Assembly: GCA_041600415.1 (NCBI GenBank)
Contig: JBFIKF010000005.1
Location: 62,001-126,000 of the forward strand
Direction: 5' to 3'
DNA length: 64,000 nt
Source of the DNA: JBFJKD01 sp041600415
GTDB taxonomy: Bacteria > Pseudomonadota > Gammaproteobacteria > Pseudomonadales > Porticoccaceae
Within the stretch, counting starts at the first letter, position 1; each line of letters begins with the position of its first letter. Of this stretch, positions 1-8,384 are shown in pieces. The notes beneath the pieces were generated by a model that saw only the letters and a list, made by a program, of their open reading frames with translations, made no database searches and was not told the DNA's origin. Position numbers and translations under genes: made by a program.

Positions 1-73
1 CGGCGACAATCTAGCCCATGCGAGTATTTTTATGCTAAAACGATATAGCAGACGAGGCCGTAAAGAATGTCAA

Positions 74-95
74 AAACTTGACGCGCGTCACATTA
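74..95. promoter_or_regulatory. CRP/Vfr-like site, distal fleQ leader
   Basis: Half-sites CTTGA and TCACA are separated by six bases. The flanks AAA and TTA extend the match to 13 of the 16 informative positions of the CRP consensus. The core TGACGCGCGTCA at 79-90 is a perfect palindrome. The site overlaps the -35 hexamer of the candidate sigma-70 promoter, a position suited to repression. In P. aeruginosa the CRP homologue Vfr represses fleQ; transfer of that role here is inference. Confidence 0.45.
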
Positions 96-106
96 TTAAT
101 TAGCAT
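78..106 (+). promoter_or_regulatory. Candidate sigma-70 promoter upstream of fleQ
   Basis: TTGACG at 78-83 and TAGCAT at 101-106 are separated by 17 bases. The -10 box is weak, matching three of six consensus positions. If used, it would give a fleQ leader of roughly 290 bases. No better promoter was found nearer the gene. Confidence 0.3.
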
Positions 107-282
107 AACACTATAAGTATTTGCTATATGAAGCTGCACGCTTTTACCAATACTTTAGCGAGTGACAGGACGTCAACTCCATTACCGGCTATAGGTTCGA
201 CCTGTCTTAATCGGCACTTTCGATGTAGTTTTTTCAGTGTTCCCTCTTTCGGTCCCCACTCAGGACAAGAATTATTGACCCT

Positions 283-298
283 TGTGTCGCACGTCACA
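283..298. promoter_or_regulatory. CRP/Vfr-like site, proximal fleQ leader
   Basis: TGTGT-CGCACG-TCACA matches the TGTGA-N6-TCACA consensus at nine of ten positions. It lies 105 bases before the fleQ ATG. A perfect TTGCGC-G-GCGCAA inverted repeat follows at 304-316. Repression of fleQ by Vfr is documented in P. aeruginosa, so this is the likeliest operator of the master flagellar regulator here. Confidence 0.55.
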
Positions 299-403
299 CG
301 ACGTTGCGCGGCGCAATGCGTCTTAATTGCTACAAAATGCCGTACAAATTCCCCCCGATGTTATGCGTCCGGGTTATAGTTTGTTTGGGAGCAAAAGGAC
401 AGA

Positions 404-1921
404 ATGACCATGTCGACCAAAAAATCCCGCGTACTGGTGATCGATCCGGACATACATCTTGGCAGGGAGCTCAAGACGTTGCTCGAGTTCCTGGAACATC
501 CCGTAGTCCTGACCGACAAAGGGAGTGACTGGCAAACAAGTCTCCCTGCGGGAGCCAAGGTAGATGTCGTGTTTATGCGTAATACCGGTGACAACCAGGT
601 ATTATTGTCGCAGTTGGATTCTATTAAGGCACACGACCCCAAGCTGCCCATCGTATTGTTTCACAAAGACGAGGCTACCGCGCAATTGGCTGTACACCTG
701 GATCATCAAATTCTGGGCATGCTCGGTTTTCCGCTTAAGTATAAAGATGTTGTGAGTGTACTGAATGCGGTAAATAGTGCCTGCGAAGGGCGGGAAAATT
801 TACGCAGCGTGGGTTCTCTCGAGCTGTTTCGCAATCTGGTGGGAAATAGCAAGCCAATTCGCAAAGTTAGAGAGCTTATCGATCAGGTGGCGAGCAGTGA
901 GGCGAGCGTACTGATACTCGGTGAATCCGGTACCGGCAAGGAAGTGGTAGCGCGCAATATACAGTACCAGTCGGCGCGACGGGACAAGCCGTTTGTTCCG
1001 GTTAACTGTGGGGCGATTCCGTCCGAGTTGCTGGAGTCCGAATTGTTTGGTCATGAAAAAGGCGCGTTTACCGGTGCTATCACTACGCGCCAGGGCCGCT
1101 TTGAGCTGGCCGAAGGTGGCACGCTGTTTCTCGACGAAATCGGTGATATGTCGCTGGATATGCAAGTTAAACTGCTGCGGGTTTTGCAGGAAAAAGCTTT
1201 TGAGCGAGTGGGCGGCAACAAAACCATACAGGCCAATGTCAGAATTATCGCCGCTACTCATCGCAATCTCGAACATCTGGTCGCCGAGGGCAAGTTCCGG
1301 CTCGACCTGTTTTATCGTTTGAATGTTTTTCCCATTGAAATGCCCGCGCTACGTGATCGCACCGAAGATATCCCGATGCTCGTACAGCAACTCGTGGCGC
1401 GTCTGGAAGGTGAGAATCGCGGCTCGGTCGGCTTCAGTCCCGGCGCGTTGCGCACACTTGCGCACTATCCGTGGTTTGGTAATATTCGCGAGCTGGCCAA
1501 TCTGGTGGAGCGGCTGTCCATATTGCATCCCAACAAAACTATCATCTGGCAGGATCTCCCGGATAAGTATCGCCAGGAAATTAATGGTGTGGATTTAGAC
1601 ATGGAAGCTGATACCCAGGACTCGGTCGACTATGCCGACGCGGACTCCGCTACGGGGTCAATGCGTCCAGGTTCTGAGCCGCGGCCGTCCCGGCGCAATG
1701 CGGGCCTGGCCAGTGGTGATAGTGCGGAATTTCCGGAAGGTGGCATCGACTTGAAAGAATATCTTCAGGAACTGGAAGTTGGATTGATTCAGCAAGCCCT
1801 GGATGAATCCGACTGGGTAGTTGCGCATGCAGCCAAACTACTTAAATTGCAGCGTACGACTCTGGTGGAGAAGATACGTAAATTTGACATTACACGTCTG
1901 GATTCTGCGTCGAACTTTTGA
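404..1921 (+). CDS. fleQ: FleQ, sigma-54-dependent flagellar master regulator
   Basis: 505 aa bacterial enhancer-binding protein. Residues 1-120 are a receiver-like FleQ domain without a clear phospho-aspartate. Residues 145-380 are a sigma-54 AAA+ domain with Walker A GESGTGKE (173-180), the sigma-54 contact loop GAFTGA (220-225) and Walker B LFLDEIGD (241-248). The C-terminus (about 460-500) is a Fis-type HTH. LFRN at 141-144 corresponds to the LFRS c-di-GMP motif of P. aeruginosa FleQ, with Arg143 kept, so it probably senses c-di-GMP. AAGGA lies 4 bases before ATG 404; a second ATG at 410 is possible. FlhG (FleN), encoded downstream, is the expected antagonist. Confidence 0.95.
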   Translation: MTMSTKKSRVLVIDPDIHLGRELKTLLEFLEHPVVLTDKGSDWQTSLPAGAKVDVVFMRNTGDNQVLLSQLDSIKAHDPKLPIVLFHKDEATAQLAVHLDHQILGMLGFPLKYKDVVSVLNAVNSACEGRENLRSVGSLELFRNLVGNSKPIRKVRELIDQVASSEASVLILGESGTGKEVVARNIQYQSARRDKPFVPVNCGAIPSELLESELFGHEKGAFTGAITTRQGRFELAEGGTLFLDEIGDMSLDMQVKLLRVLQEKAFERVGGNKTIQANVRIIAATHRNLEHLVAEGKFRLDLFYRLNVFPIEMPALRDRTEDIPMLVQQLVARLEGENRGSVGFSPGALRTLAHYPWFGNIRELANLVERLSILHPNKTIIWQDLPDKYRQEINGVDLDMEADTQDSVDYADADSATGSMRPGSEPRPSRRNAGLASGDSAEFPEGGIDLKEYLQELEVGLIQQALDESDWVVAHAAKLLKLQRTTLVEKIRKFDITRLDSASNF

Positions 1922-1974
1922 CAAGCCCCTGCGCGTCCGCGTTAACCTGCTGAATTACTTTTACTTTCAACTAT

Positions 1975-1990
1975 AGGCATAGTTTTTGCT
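1975..1990 (+). promoter_or_regulatory. Sigma-54 promoter of fleSR
   Basis: AGGCAT-AGTTT-TTGCT matches TGGCAC-N5-TTGCW at eight of ten positions, with the invariant GG and GC separated by exactly ten bases. It lies 54 bases before the fleS ATG in the 122-base gap after fleQ. FleQ with sigma-54 drives fleSR in Pseudomonas, so position and type agree. Confidence 0.75.
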
Positions 1991-2043
1991 CTACCTCTGT
2001 CGAACCGAAAATAGTCGGCCATACACGAGAGAAGGCAAACGCG

Positions 2044-3258
2044 ATGCCACTGCCATCAACGCCATTATCAGCGCAACAACTGGAACAGGCCTTCGTCACG
2101 TTTAACCAGGTGTCGTCCGAGCTTGATGCGAGCTATCGAATTTTGCAAACCCGCGTGGCGGCGCTTACGACGGAGCTAAATGAGGCCCGCTCGCAACGGC
2201 TACAGGAGCTGGCGGAAAAGGAACAACTTGCCAATCGCCTGGAGTTGTTAATGGACGCATTGCCCGGCGCGGTGGTTGTGCTGGATACAGCCGATCAGGT
2301 GCGAGAGGCTAACCGCGAGGCGTCGAGTTTACTGGGCACGAATCCGGCAAACCGTAAGTGGCATGATATTCTCGAGGAAATAACGCAGATCAGCACCCGC
2401 CACGGACAGGAATTAATGTTGCGTGACGGCCGTCGTCTGTCCCTGACTCAACGCGCATTGTCCGGTGGCGATGAGCGCCTGATACTCATCACCGATGTGA
2501 CTGAACTGCACGCCTTGCAGGATGTGGTCAATCGCGAAAAACGTCTGTCCGCGCTCGGCGAAATGGCGGCGCGACTCGCCCACCAGGTACGCACGCCGCT
2601 CAGTTCGGCACTCTTGTACATGTCACCTCTGTGCGCCGCTGAACTTACCGATACGGAACGTGTGCGGATTGCCAATAAAGTTCTGGATCGCCTGCGCCAT
2701 ATGGAATCTCTGGTGGATAGTCTATTGACCTTTGTGCGCGGCAGTTCGGCAAAATTTGAATGGGTAGCGCTGCCGCGTTTGATGAAGGAAGTGGTAGATA
2801 TCATAGCACCACTGATCGCCTGTGCCGGAGGTAGCTTTAGCGCCCCAGCGGATATTCCAGAGCTGCAGGTGATGGTTATCAAAGAAGCACTGGTGGGCGC
2901 GGTGCTAAATCTGATAACTAATGCCGCCGAGGCCGGTGAGGGCAAGAACAACGTATCTTTACACTTGAAAAACGACGAAAAAAATATCGTGTTCTGCGTG
3001 AGTGATGATGGCCCCGGCATTACTGAAGATATGCGCGATCGTATTTTTGATCCATTTTTTACTACGCGAGCGCGTGGTACAGGGCTGGGTCTGGCGGTAG
3101 TCGCCATGACTGCTCGCGCACACGGCGGCACGATAAATGTTCTATCGAATAGTTCCGGTGGCGCATTGTTTGAACTGGCTATACCGATACTGGGTGACGG
3201 TAGTGCGCTGTATGGCGCGCGAAGCCCTACGCCGACTGAAATTGCTGTGACGCACTGA
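2044..3258 (+). CDS. fleS: FleS, flagellar sensor histidine kinase
   Basis: 404 aa cytosolic histidine kinase with no membrane segment. Residues 20-65 are predicted coiled coil and 66-155 a PAS-like sensor region. The HisKA H-box ARLAHQVRTPLSS carries phospho-acceptor His180. The ATPase domain has an N-box (NLITNAAEA), DDGPGI and the GTGLGLA loop. It pairs with FleR, encoded next; in Pseudomonas FleSR activates the class III flagellar genes. AGAAGG lies just upstream of the ATG. The -24/-12 promoter before it implies FleQ control. Confidence 0.93.
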   Translation: MPLPSTPLSAQQLEQAFVTFNQVSSELDASYRILQTRVAALTTELNEARSQRLQELAEKEQLANRLELLMDALPGAVVVLDTADQVREANREASSLLGTNPANRKWHDILEEITQISTRHGQELMLRDGRRLSLTQRALSGGDERLILITDVTELHALQDVVNREKRLSALGEMAARLAHQVRTPLSSALLYMSPLCAAELTDTERVRIANKVLDRLRHMESLVDSLLTFVRGSSAKFEWVALPRLMKEVVDIIAPLIACAGGSFSAPADIPELQVMVIKEALVGAVLNLITNAAEAGEGKNNVSLHLKNDEKNIVFCVSDDGPGITEDMRDRIFDPFFTTRARGTGLGLAVVAMTARAHGGTINVLSNSSGGALFELAIPILGDGSALYGARSPTPTEIAVTH

Positions 3259-3321
3259 ATTGACGCTGAGATAACGACGCATATGAAAACATTCGACAAC
3301 AAACCACCAACAGGTAAGCAA

Positions 3322-4713
3322 ATGGCTAACAACAAAATACTGGTTGTGGAAGACGATGCCAGTTTGCGCGAAGCCTTGTGCGAAACACTGCAGATGGCGG
3401 ACTACGACGTGGTTGACGCTGAGCACGGTAAAGCCGCCCTCGCCATACTGGAGAAGGGTGACGTAGGGCTGGTGATAAGCGACGTACAAATGGCGGTAAT
3501 GGATGGGCACGCACTGTTGCAGGAAGTAAAGGGTCGCTGGCGCGAGCTGCCGGTGGTCTTGATGACGGCCTACGGCAGTATCGAGCGCGCGGTTGCTGCA
3601 ATGCGTGACGGCGCGGCAGATTATTTGGTCAAACCCTTTGAGGCGCAGGTGTTAATTGAAATGGTGTCGCGTTTCTCGCCGGTCGCAGATCAACAGACCT
3701 CCGGTATTATCGCCGCGGATCCCCGCACCAGAGAAATGGTGGAGTTGGCGACTCGTGTGGCCGGTACGGACGCCACTGTTATGATCAGCGGCGAATCGGG
3801 TACAGGTAAAGAAGTATTTGCGCGATTGATTCATCGACTTTCACCCCGTCGTAACGCCCCATTCAAGGCGTTAAATTGCGCCGCCATTCCCGAAACTATG
3901 CTGGAATCAATGCTGTTCGGATATGAAAAAGGCGCGTTTACCGGTGCCTACCAGACCCGTGTCGGCAGTTTTGAGCAGGCCCAGGGTGGCACCTTGTTAC
4001 TCGATGAAATATCTGAAATGGATATAGGGTTACAGGCGAAATTGCTGCGCGTTATTCAGGAACGAGAAGTGGAGCGACTCGGTGGTCAGCAGCCGATCAA
4101 GCTTAACGTGCGAGTTTTGGCGACGACGAACCGCAATCTTCGCGAGGAAGTGGAACAAGGTCGTTTTCGCGAAGATCTGTTCTACCGCCTCAACGTGTTT
4201 CCGTTAAACGTCGCGCCATTACGCGAGCGACGCGACGATATAGTTCCCCTGGCGGAAAGTTTTGTAGCGAGTTTTGCAAACCCTGGTGCAGGTACTGTGA
4301 TTACTGAAGAGGCGAAACAAAAATTAGTTGGCCATCGTTGGCCGGGTAATATTCGCGAGTTACAGAATGTCGTGCAGCGGGCATTAATCCTGGCAGTGGG
4401 TCATACCATCCGCTTCGAAGATATTCGCTTTGCGGAAACTGTGCGCAACAGTGCGGTCAATGTTGCCCTCACCGAGAGCGGTCACCACGGTGCCCCGTCG
4501 GACAGTGCTGATGCGGGCGCTGTCGCGGAGCATGCATTGGGTGACGATCTGCGCAATCGCGAACAACAATTAATACTCGATGCGTTGTGCGCCGAGCGCG
4601 GGCGACGTAAAGAAACTGCCGAGCGGCTGGGCATTAGTCCGCGAACATTGCGCTACAAACTCGCTAAATTGCGGGATGAAGGCGTGCGCTTGCCGGCGGC
4701 GGTTGGTGCGTGA
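3322..4713 (+). CDS. fleR: FleR, sigma-54-dependent response regulator
   Basis: 463 aa from ATG 3322. The receiver domain (5-115) has acidic pocket E10-D11-D12, phospho-acceptor Asp54 and Lys104. The AAA+ domain has Walker A GESGTGKE (157-164) and GAFTGA, and a Fis-type HTH ends the protein. The frame opens at ATG 3283, adding 13 residues. I chose 3322 because the protein then begins MANNKILVVEDD as in FleR homologues, with AGG seven bases upstream. It is co-transcribed with fleS and is expected to activate later flagellar operons after phosphorylation by FleS. Confidence 0.92.
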   Translation: MANNKILVVEDDASLREALCETLQMADYDVVDAEHGKAALAILEKGDVGLVISDVQMAVMDGHALLQEVKGRWRELPVVLMTAYGSIERAVAAMRDGAADYLVKPFEAQVLIEMVSRFSPVADQQTSGIIAADPRTREMVELATRVAGTDATVMISGESGTGKEVFARLIHRLSPRRNAPFKALNCAAIPETMLESMLFGYEKGAFTGAYQTRVGSFEQAQGGTLLLDEISEMDIGLQAKLLRVIQEREVERLGGQQPIKLNVRVLATTNRNLREEVEQGRFREDLFYRLNVFPLNVAPLRERRDDIVPLAESFVASFANPGAGTVITEEAKQKLVGHRWPGNIRELQNVVQRALILAVGHTIRFEDIRFAETVRNSAVNVALTESGHHGAPSDSADAGAVAEHALGDDLRNREQQLILDALCAERGRRKETAERLGISPRTLRYKLAKLRDEGVRLPAAVGA

Positions 4714-4747
4714 TCAAACTCGATAGTAATCGGCTGCGGAGACACTG

Positions 4748-5068
4748 ATGAGTCAGATGGAAATTAACCAGGTGCTGGCGCAAATGCGCGTACTGGCAGC
4801 GGCGGCAGGTAGCGAAAAAGCCACAGAAAGTGGCGTTACGAGCGGTGCGGACTTTGGGCAAATACTTGCTAAATCTATCGATCGCGTGAGCGAAACGCAA
4901 TCCAGCGCCAGCGCGTTGACGCAGGCATTTGAGCGGGGCGCGGCCGATGTGGATCTGCCCGAGGTCATGGTGGCGTTGCAAAAGGCCAACGTGTCCTTTC
5001 AGGCGATTACTCAGGTGCGCAATCGCCTGTTGTCGGCCTATCAGGATGTGATGAATATGCAGGTGTAA
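4748..5068 (+). CDS. fliE: FliE, hook-basal body adaptor
   Basis: 106 aa, the usual FliE length. It links the MS ring (FliF) to the proximal rod and is exported early by the flagellar type III system. The C-terminal half, with DLPEVMVALQKANVSFQ, is the conserved helical FliE signature. It starts 34 bases after fleR. No convincing sigma-54 promoter lies in that gap, so it may be read from the fleSR promoter. It is the first gene of fliEFGHIJ. Confidence 0.93.
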   Translation: MSQMEINQVLAQMRVLAAAAGSEKATESGVTSGADFGQILAKSIDRVSETQSSASALTQAFERGAADVDLPEVMVALQKANVSFQAITQVRNRLLSAYQDVMNMQV

Positions 5069-5152
5069 CAATGCGCAACCTGGCATGGACGGCCTTCACT
5101 GCGCAGCGGTGGCGAGTATTTTCAGCAACAGATTTTTTGACGGGTCAACACA

Positions 5153-6778
5153 ATGGCACTGATAGATAAGGGCAGCGTATTGCAGCAGTTTATAGGCTTC
5201 ACGCGGCTGCCAATGTTTAGACAATTGGGGTTAATGGTTGGGCTGGCTGCCAGTGTGTCTCTCGGTATCGCAATTGTCTCCTGGTCCCAGGAGCCGGATT
5301 ACACACCGTTATTTGTCGGGCTGGGCACGGCGGACGCATCGCAGGTGGTGCAAATACTGGATCAATCAAAGGTGCGTTATCGCCTTACCGGAGGCACAGT
5401 TACTGTACCGGTTGAGCAGGTTCACGAATTGCGACTCAAGTTGGCCAGCGAAGGATTGCCAAGAGGCGATGTTCAGGGCTATGAGCTACTGGACGGCGAA
5501 CAAAAATTTGGAACCAGCAGTTTTATGGAAACCAGTCGTTACAATCGAGCCCTGGAAGGAGAGCTGTCGAAATCTGTCGCCACCCTCGACGGGGTAAAAA
5601 ACGCGCGGGTGCATTTGGCGATTCCCAAGCAGTCAGTGTTTGTACGCAAAGGCAATAAACCCAGCGCGTCAATTTTGGTAAATCTTTATCCCGGCCAGGA
5701 ACTGAGCGAATCCCAAGTTTCCGGGGTGGTGCATCTGGTCGCTTCCAGCGTGCCGGATATGGAGACTGAAGATGTGACGTTGATCGATCAAAAAGGCCGT
5801 CTGTTAACCACGGCTGCCGCGAATTCGCCTTTGGGTATGAGTAGCGATCAGTTGCGCTTTTCGCGCACCGTTGAACAGGACTACATCAACCGCATTATGA
5901 ATATTCTGGCACCCATTGTCGGTGCCGACAGGGTTAACGCCGAGGTCACCGCAGACATCGACTTTACGGCTACCGAGAGAACCAGCGAAAGCTACGCGCC
6001 GGACAAAATTACCATGCGTAGCGAACAGACTCTGGAGGAGGGTAATAATCGTGGTCGCGCTTCTGGTGTGCCCGGAGCGTTGAGTAATCAGCCCCCTGCT
6101 GCTGGAACGTTGTCCGAGCAGGAAGAGGGAAATGAAGATTCGTCTACGGCCACGCTATTTACCAGCAAAAGTGCCACCCGCAATTACGAGGTAGACCGCA
6201 CCATCAGTCATGTGCGGGAAACCCCCGGGTCGATTCGTCGCCTGTCAGTTGCCGTGGTTCTTGATTATCGCGACCAGATTGACGATGAAGGCAATATCAC
6301 CCGGGTGCCGTTGCCTGCGGATGAACTGGAGCGGCTGAACAGTTTGGTCAAGGATGCGGTCGGGTTTAACGCGACACGCAACGACAGTGTCAATCTGGTG
6401 AATGTGTCCTTTCGCGAACCGGATTTACTGGAGCCATTACCCGATAGTCCTTTTTGGGATAAACCCTGGTTAGTACCTTTAGGCAAGCAGGTTCTCGGTT
6501 GGGGTGCGGTACTGCTACTGATCCTTGGAGTGCTGCGCCCGGTACTGGCGAGTCTTGCCAAAGAGGGCGCGGCGCCACGCCGACTCGAGCAGGGGGACGC
6601 GTTGGAGGGACAAATTCAATTAAGCGCAGATCAGGTTAATTTGAGTGGCGCTGGCATGGCAGCTCTGCCCGGTAGTGTGGGCTATGCACAACAATTGGCA
6701 ATGGCTCAGTCGCTGGTCAATCAGGATCCGAAACGGGTGGCACAGGTGATGAAAGGGTGGGTTGGCGCCGATGAATGA
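5153..6778 (+). CDS. fliF: FliF, MS-ring protein
   Basis: 541 aa inner-membrane ring protein. A transmembrane segment near residues 25-45 is followed by the YscJ/FliF ring-building domain and the long periplasmic FliF C-terminal domain. A second membrane segment lies near 440-465. The cytosolic tail binds FliG. The protein is slightly shorter than the usual 550-600 aa. Its 3' end overlaps the start of fliG by 8 bases, indicating translational coupling. Confidence 0.95.
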   Translation: MALIDKGSVLQQFIGFTRLPMFRQLGLMVGLAASVSLGIAIVSWSQEPDYTPLFVGLGTADASQVVQILDQSKVRYRLTGGTVTVPVEQVHELRLKLASEGLPRGDVQGYELLDGEQKFGTSSFMETSRYNRALEGELSKSVATLDGVKNARVHLAIPKQSVFVRKGNKPSASILVNLYPGQELSESQVSGVVHLVASSVPDMETEDVTLIDQKGRLLTTAAANSPLGMSSDQLRFSRTVEQDYINRIMNILAPIVGADRVNAEVTADIDFTATERTSESYAPDKITMRSEQTLEEGNNRGRASGVPGALSNQPPAAGTLSEQEEGNEDSSTATLFTSKSATRNYEVDRTISHVRETPGSIRRLSVAVVLDYRDQIDDEGNITRVPLPADELERLNSLVKDAVGFNATRNDSVNLVNVSFREPDLLEPLPDSPFWDKPWLVPLGKQVLGWGAVLLLILGVLRPVLASLAKEGAAPRRLEQGDALEGQIQLSADQVNLSGAGMAALPGSVGYAQQLAMAQSLVNQDPKRVAQVMKGWVGADE

Positions 6779-7781
6779 TGAGGCAAGGGAGTTAAAAGGT
6801 TCGAGTAAAGCGGCGGTTTTTTTGCTGGGACTGGGCGAGCAATCCGCTGCCGAGGTGTTGCGCCATATGGGACCCAAAGAGGTCCAGAAAGTGGGTGCGG
6901 CCATGGCCAGTCTGAAAGATATTTCCAATCGCCAGGTGCAAAGCGTGGTGGCATCCTTCACCAGCGAAGCGAACGCGCTGAGTTCCCTCGGCGTAGGCAC
7001 CGAGGACTACGTGCGCAACGTAATGGTACAGGCTCTCGGGGAGCAGCGCGCCAAGGGCGTCATCAATCGTGTCTTGATGGGGCGCGATTCCAAGGGCATT
7101 GAGTCACTGAAGTGGATGGAGGCGCGCGCAGTTGCCAGTATTATTCGCGCGGAACATCCGCAAATTATCGCGATAGTGCTCGCCTACCTGGACAGTGATC
7201 ACGCTGCGGAAGTGTTGAAATGTCTGCCGGAAAAAATTCGCGCCGACGCCATATTGCGCATTGCGCGTCTCGATACGATACATCCATCAGCCCTGACCGA
7301 ACTGGACGATATTCTCGAAAAACAATTTTCTGGAGCGGGTAATAGCCAGGTATCCAATGTCGGTGGTGCCAAGACCGCAGCAAAAATTCTTGCTCTGCTG
7401 GACGGCGAAACCGAGAGCAGCATTTCCGAAAATATTCAATCGATCGATAAAGACCTGGGCGATCGTATTCGGGATTTAATGTTTGTCTTCGATAACCTGC
7501 TGGCCCTTGACGATCGCGGCGTACAGCGCCTGTTGCGAGAAATCGGTTCGGATATTCTGGTGCTTGCCCTGAAGGGCGCCGATGCACCGATGCAGGACAA
7601 AATTTTCAACAATATGTCAAAACGAGCCGCAGAGATGCTGCGGGAGGACCTGGAAAGCCGTGGTCCGGTGCGCTTGAGCGAAGTCGAAACCGCGCAGAAA
7701 GAAATTTTAGCCGTTGCCAGTCGTTTGTCAGAGGAGGGCGAAATCATGTTGGGCAACAAAGGAGGAGAACAATTTGTCTAA
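6771..7781 (+). CDS. fliG: FliG, flagellar motor switch protein
   Basis: 336 aa cytoplasmic switch protein that couples stator torque to the rotor. The middle domain carries the EHPQ motif (AEHPQIIA), and the charged C-terminal torque helix region is present. ATG 6771 was chosen over an in-frame TTG at 6762 because the protein then begins MNDEARELKGSSKAA like homologues; GGGTGG precedes it by ten bases. It overlaps both fliF and fliH. Confidence 0.95.
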   Translation: MNDEARELKGSSKAAVFLLGLGEQSAAEVLRHMGPKEVQKVGAAMASLKDISNRQVQSVVASFTSEANALSSLGVGTEDYVRNVMVQALGEQRAKGVINRVLMGRDSKGIESLKWMEARAVASIIRAEHPQIIAIVLAYLDSDHAAEVLKCLPEKIRADAILRIARLDTIHPSALTELDDILEKQFSGAGNSQVSNVGGAKTAAKILALLDGETESSISENIQSIDKDLGDRIRDLMFVFDNLLALDDRGVQRLLREIGSDILVLALKGADAPMQDKIFNNMSKRAAEMLREDLESRGPVRLSEVETAQKEILAVASRLSEEGEIMLGNKGGEQFV

Positions 7782-8382
7782 GATTATTAGCGGTGAAAAT
7801 GCGTTGAAACTCGCGGTTTGGGAAACGCCCATGGTCGACCCCGAGAAAAACCGTGGCCCTTTAACCCAGGAACAACTCGATGCTGTATACCGACAGACCC
7901 GGGATGCAGGCTTTGCCGCGGGTCATCGCGACGGCCTTGCGGCGGCGCGGGAAGAAATGCTGGCCAAGGGGCGGGGTATAACGCGCTTGCTAAACGCGTT
8001 TGTGCGGCCGTTTGAGCAACTCGACGAGACAGTGGAAGGTGAACTGGTATTGCTGGCCACCAAAGTGGCGCAACAACTTATTCGCCGCGAATTACGTACC
8101 GATCCCCAGTTGGTGATCGACACCGTGCACGAGGCAGTGGCGGCGCTGTCTGATTCTGCCAGCCAGATTGAAGTGCAGCTACACCCCGAAGACGCAGTGC
8201 TAATGCGCATCGCGATTCCAGACGAAGAGGAGCGCGGGTGGCGCATTATAGAAAACGCCCAGTTGAGCCGTGGTGACTGTCGCGTCGCCAGCAGTGAAGC
8301 GACCGTGGATGCTACTCTCACCGCGCGGCTCGACAGTATTTGCGATGCGCTGCTACATGCAGGTGTTGGGCAATCCCATTGA
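7774..8382 (+). CDS. fliH: FliH, negative regulator of the export ATPase
   Basis: 202 aa. FliH binds FliI and tethers it to the C ring during export. The C-terminal FliH domain includes FVRPFEQLDETVE and LVLLATKVAQQLI. The start is assigned to TTG 7774 because a very strong GGAGGAG (7761-7767) sits seven bases upstream. The longest frame would extend 60 bases further into fliG with unfamily-like residues. The UUG start overlaps the fliG stop. Confidence 0.9.
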   Translation: MSKIISGENALKLAVWETPMVDPEKNRGPLTQEQLDAVYRQTRDAGFAAGHRDGLAAAREEMLAKGRGITRLLNAFVRPFEQLDETVEGELVLLATKVAQQLIRRELRTDPQLVIDTVHEAVAALSDSASQIEVQLHPEDAVLMRIAIPDEEERGWRIIENAQLSRGDCRVASSEATVDATLTARLDSICDALLHAGVGQSH

Positions 8383-8384
8383 CC

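Noticed and set aside
128..379. 83 aa open frame before fleQ
   Set aside because: No ribosome-binding site, no recognisable residues, and it covers the CRP-like sites of the fleQ leader; probably non-coding.
2448..3335. 295 aa antisense frame across fleS
   Set aside because: Shadow of fleS codon bias; low-complexity Ser/Ala/Arg translation.
4628..4643. GG-N10-GC match before fliE (TGGGCA-TTAGT-CCGCG)
   Set aside because: Only the GG/GC spacing and about half the consensus fit, and it lies inside fleR coding sequence.
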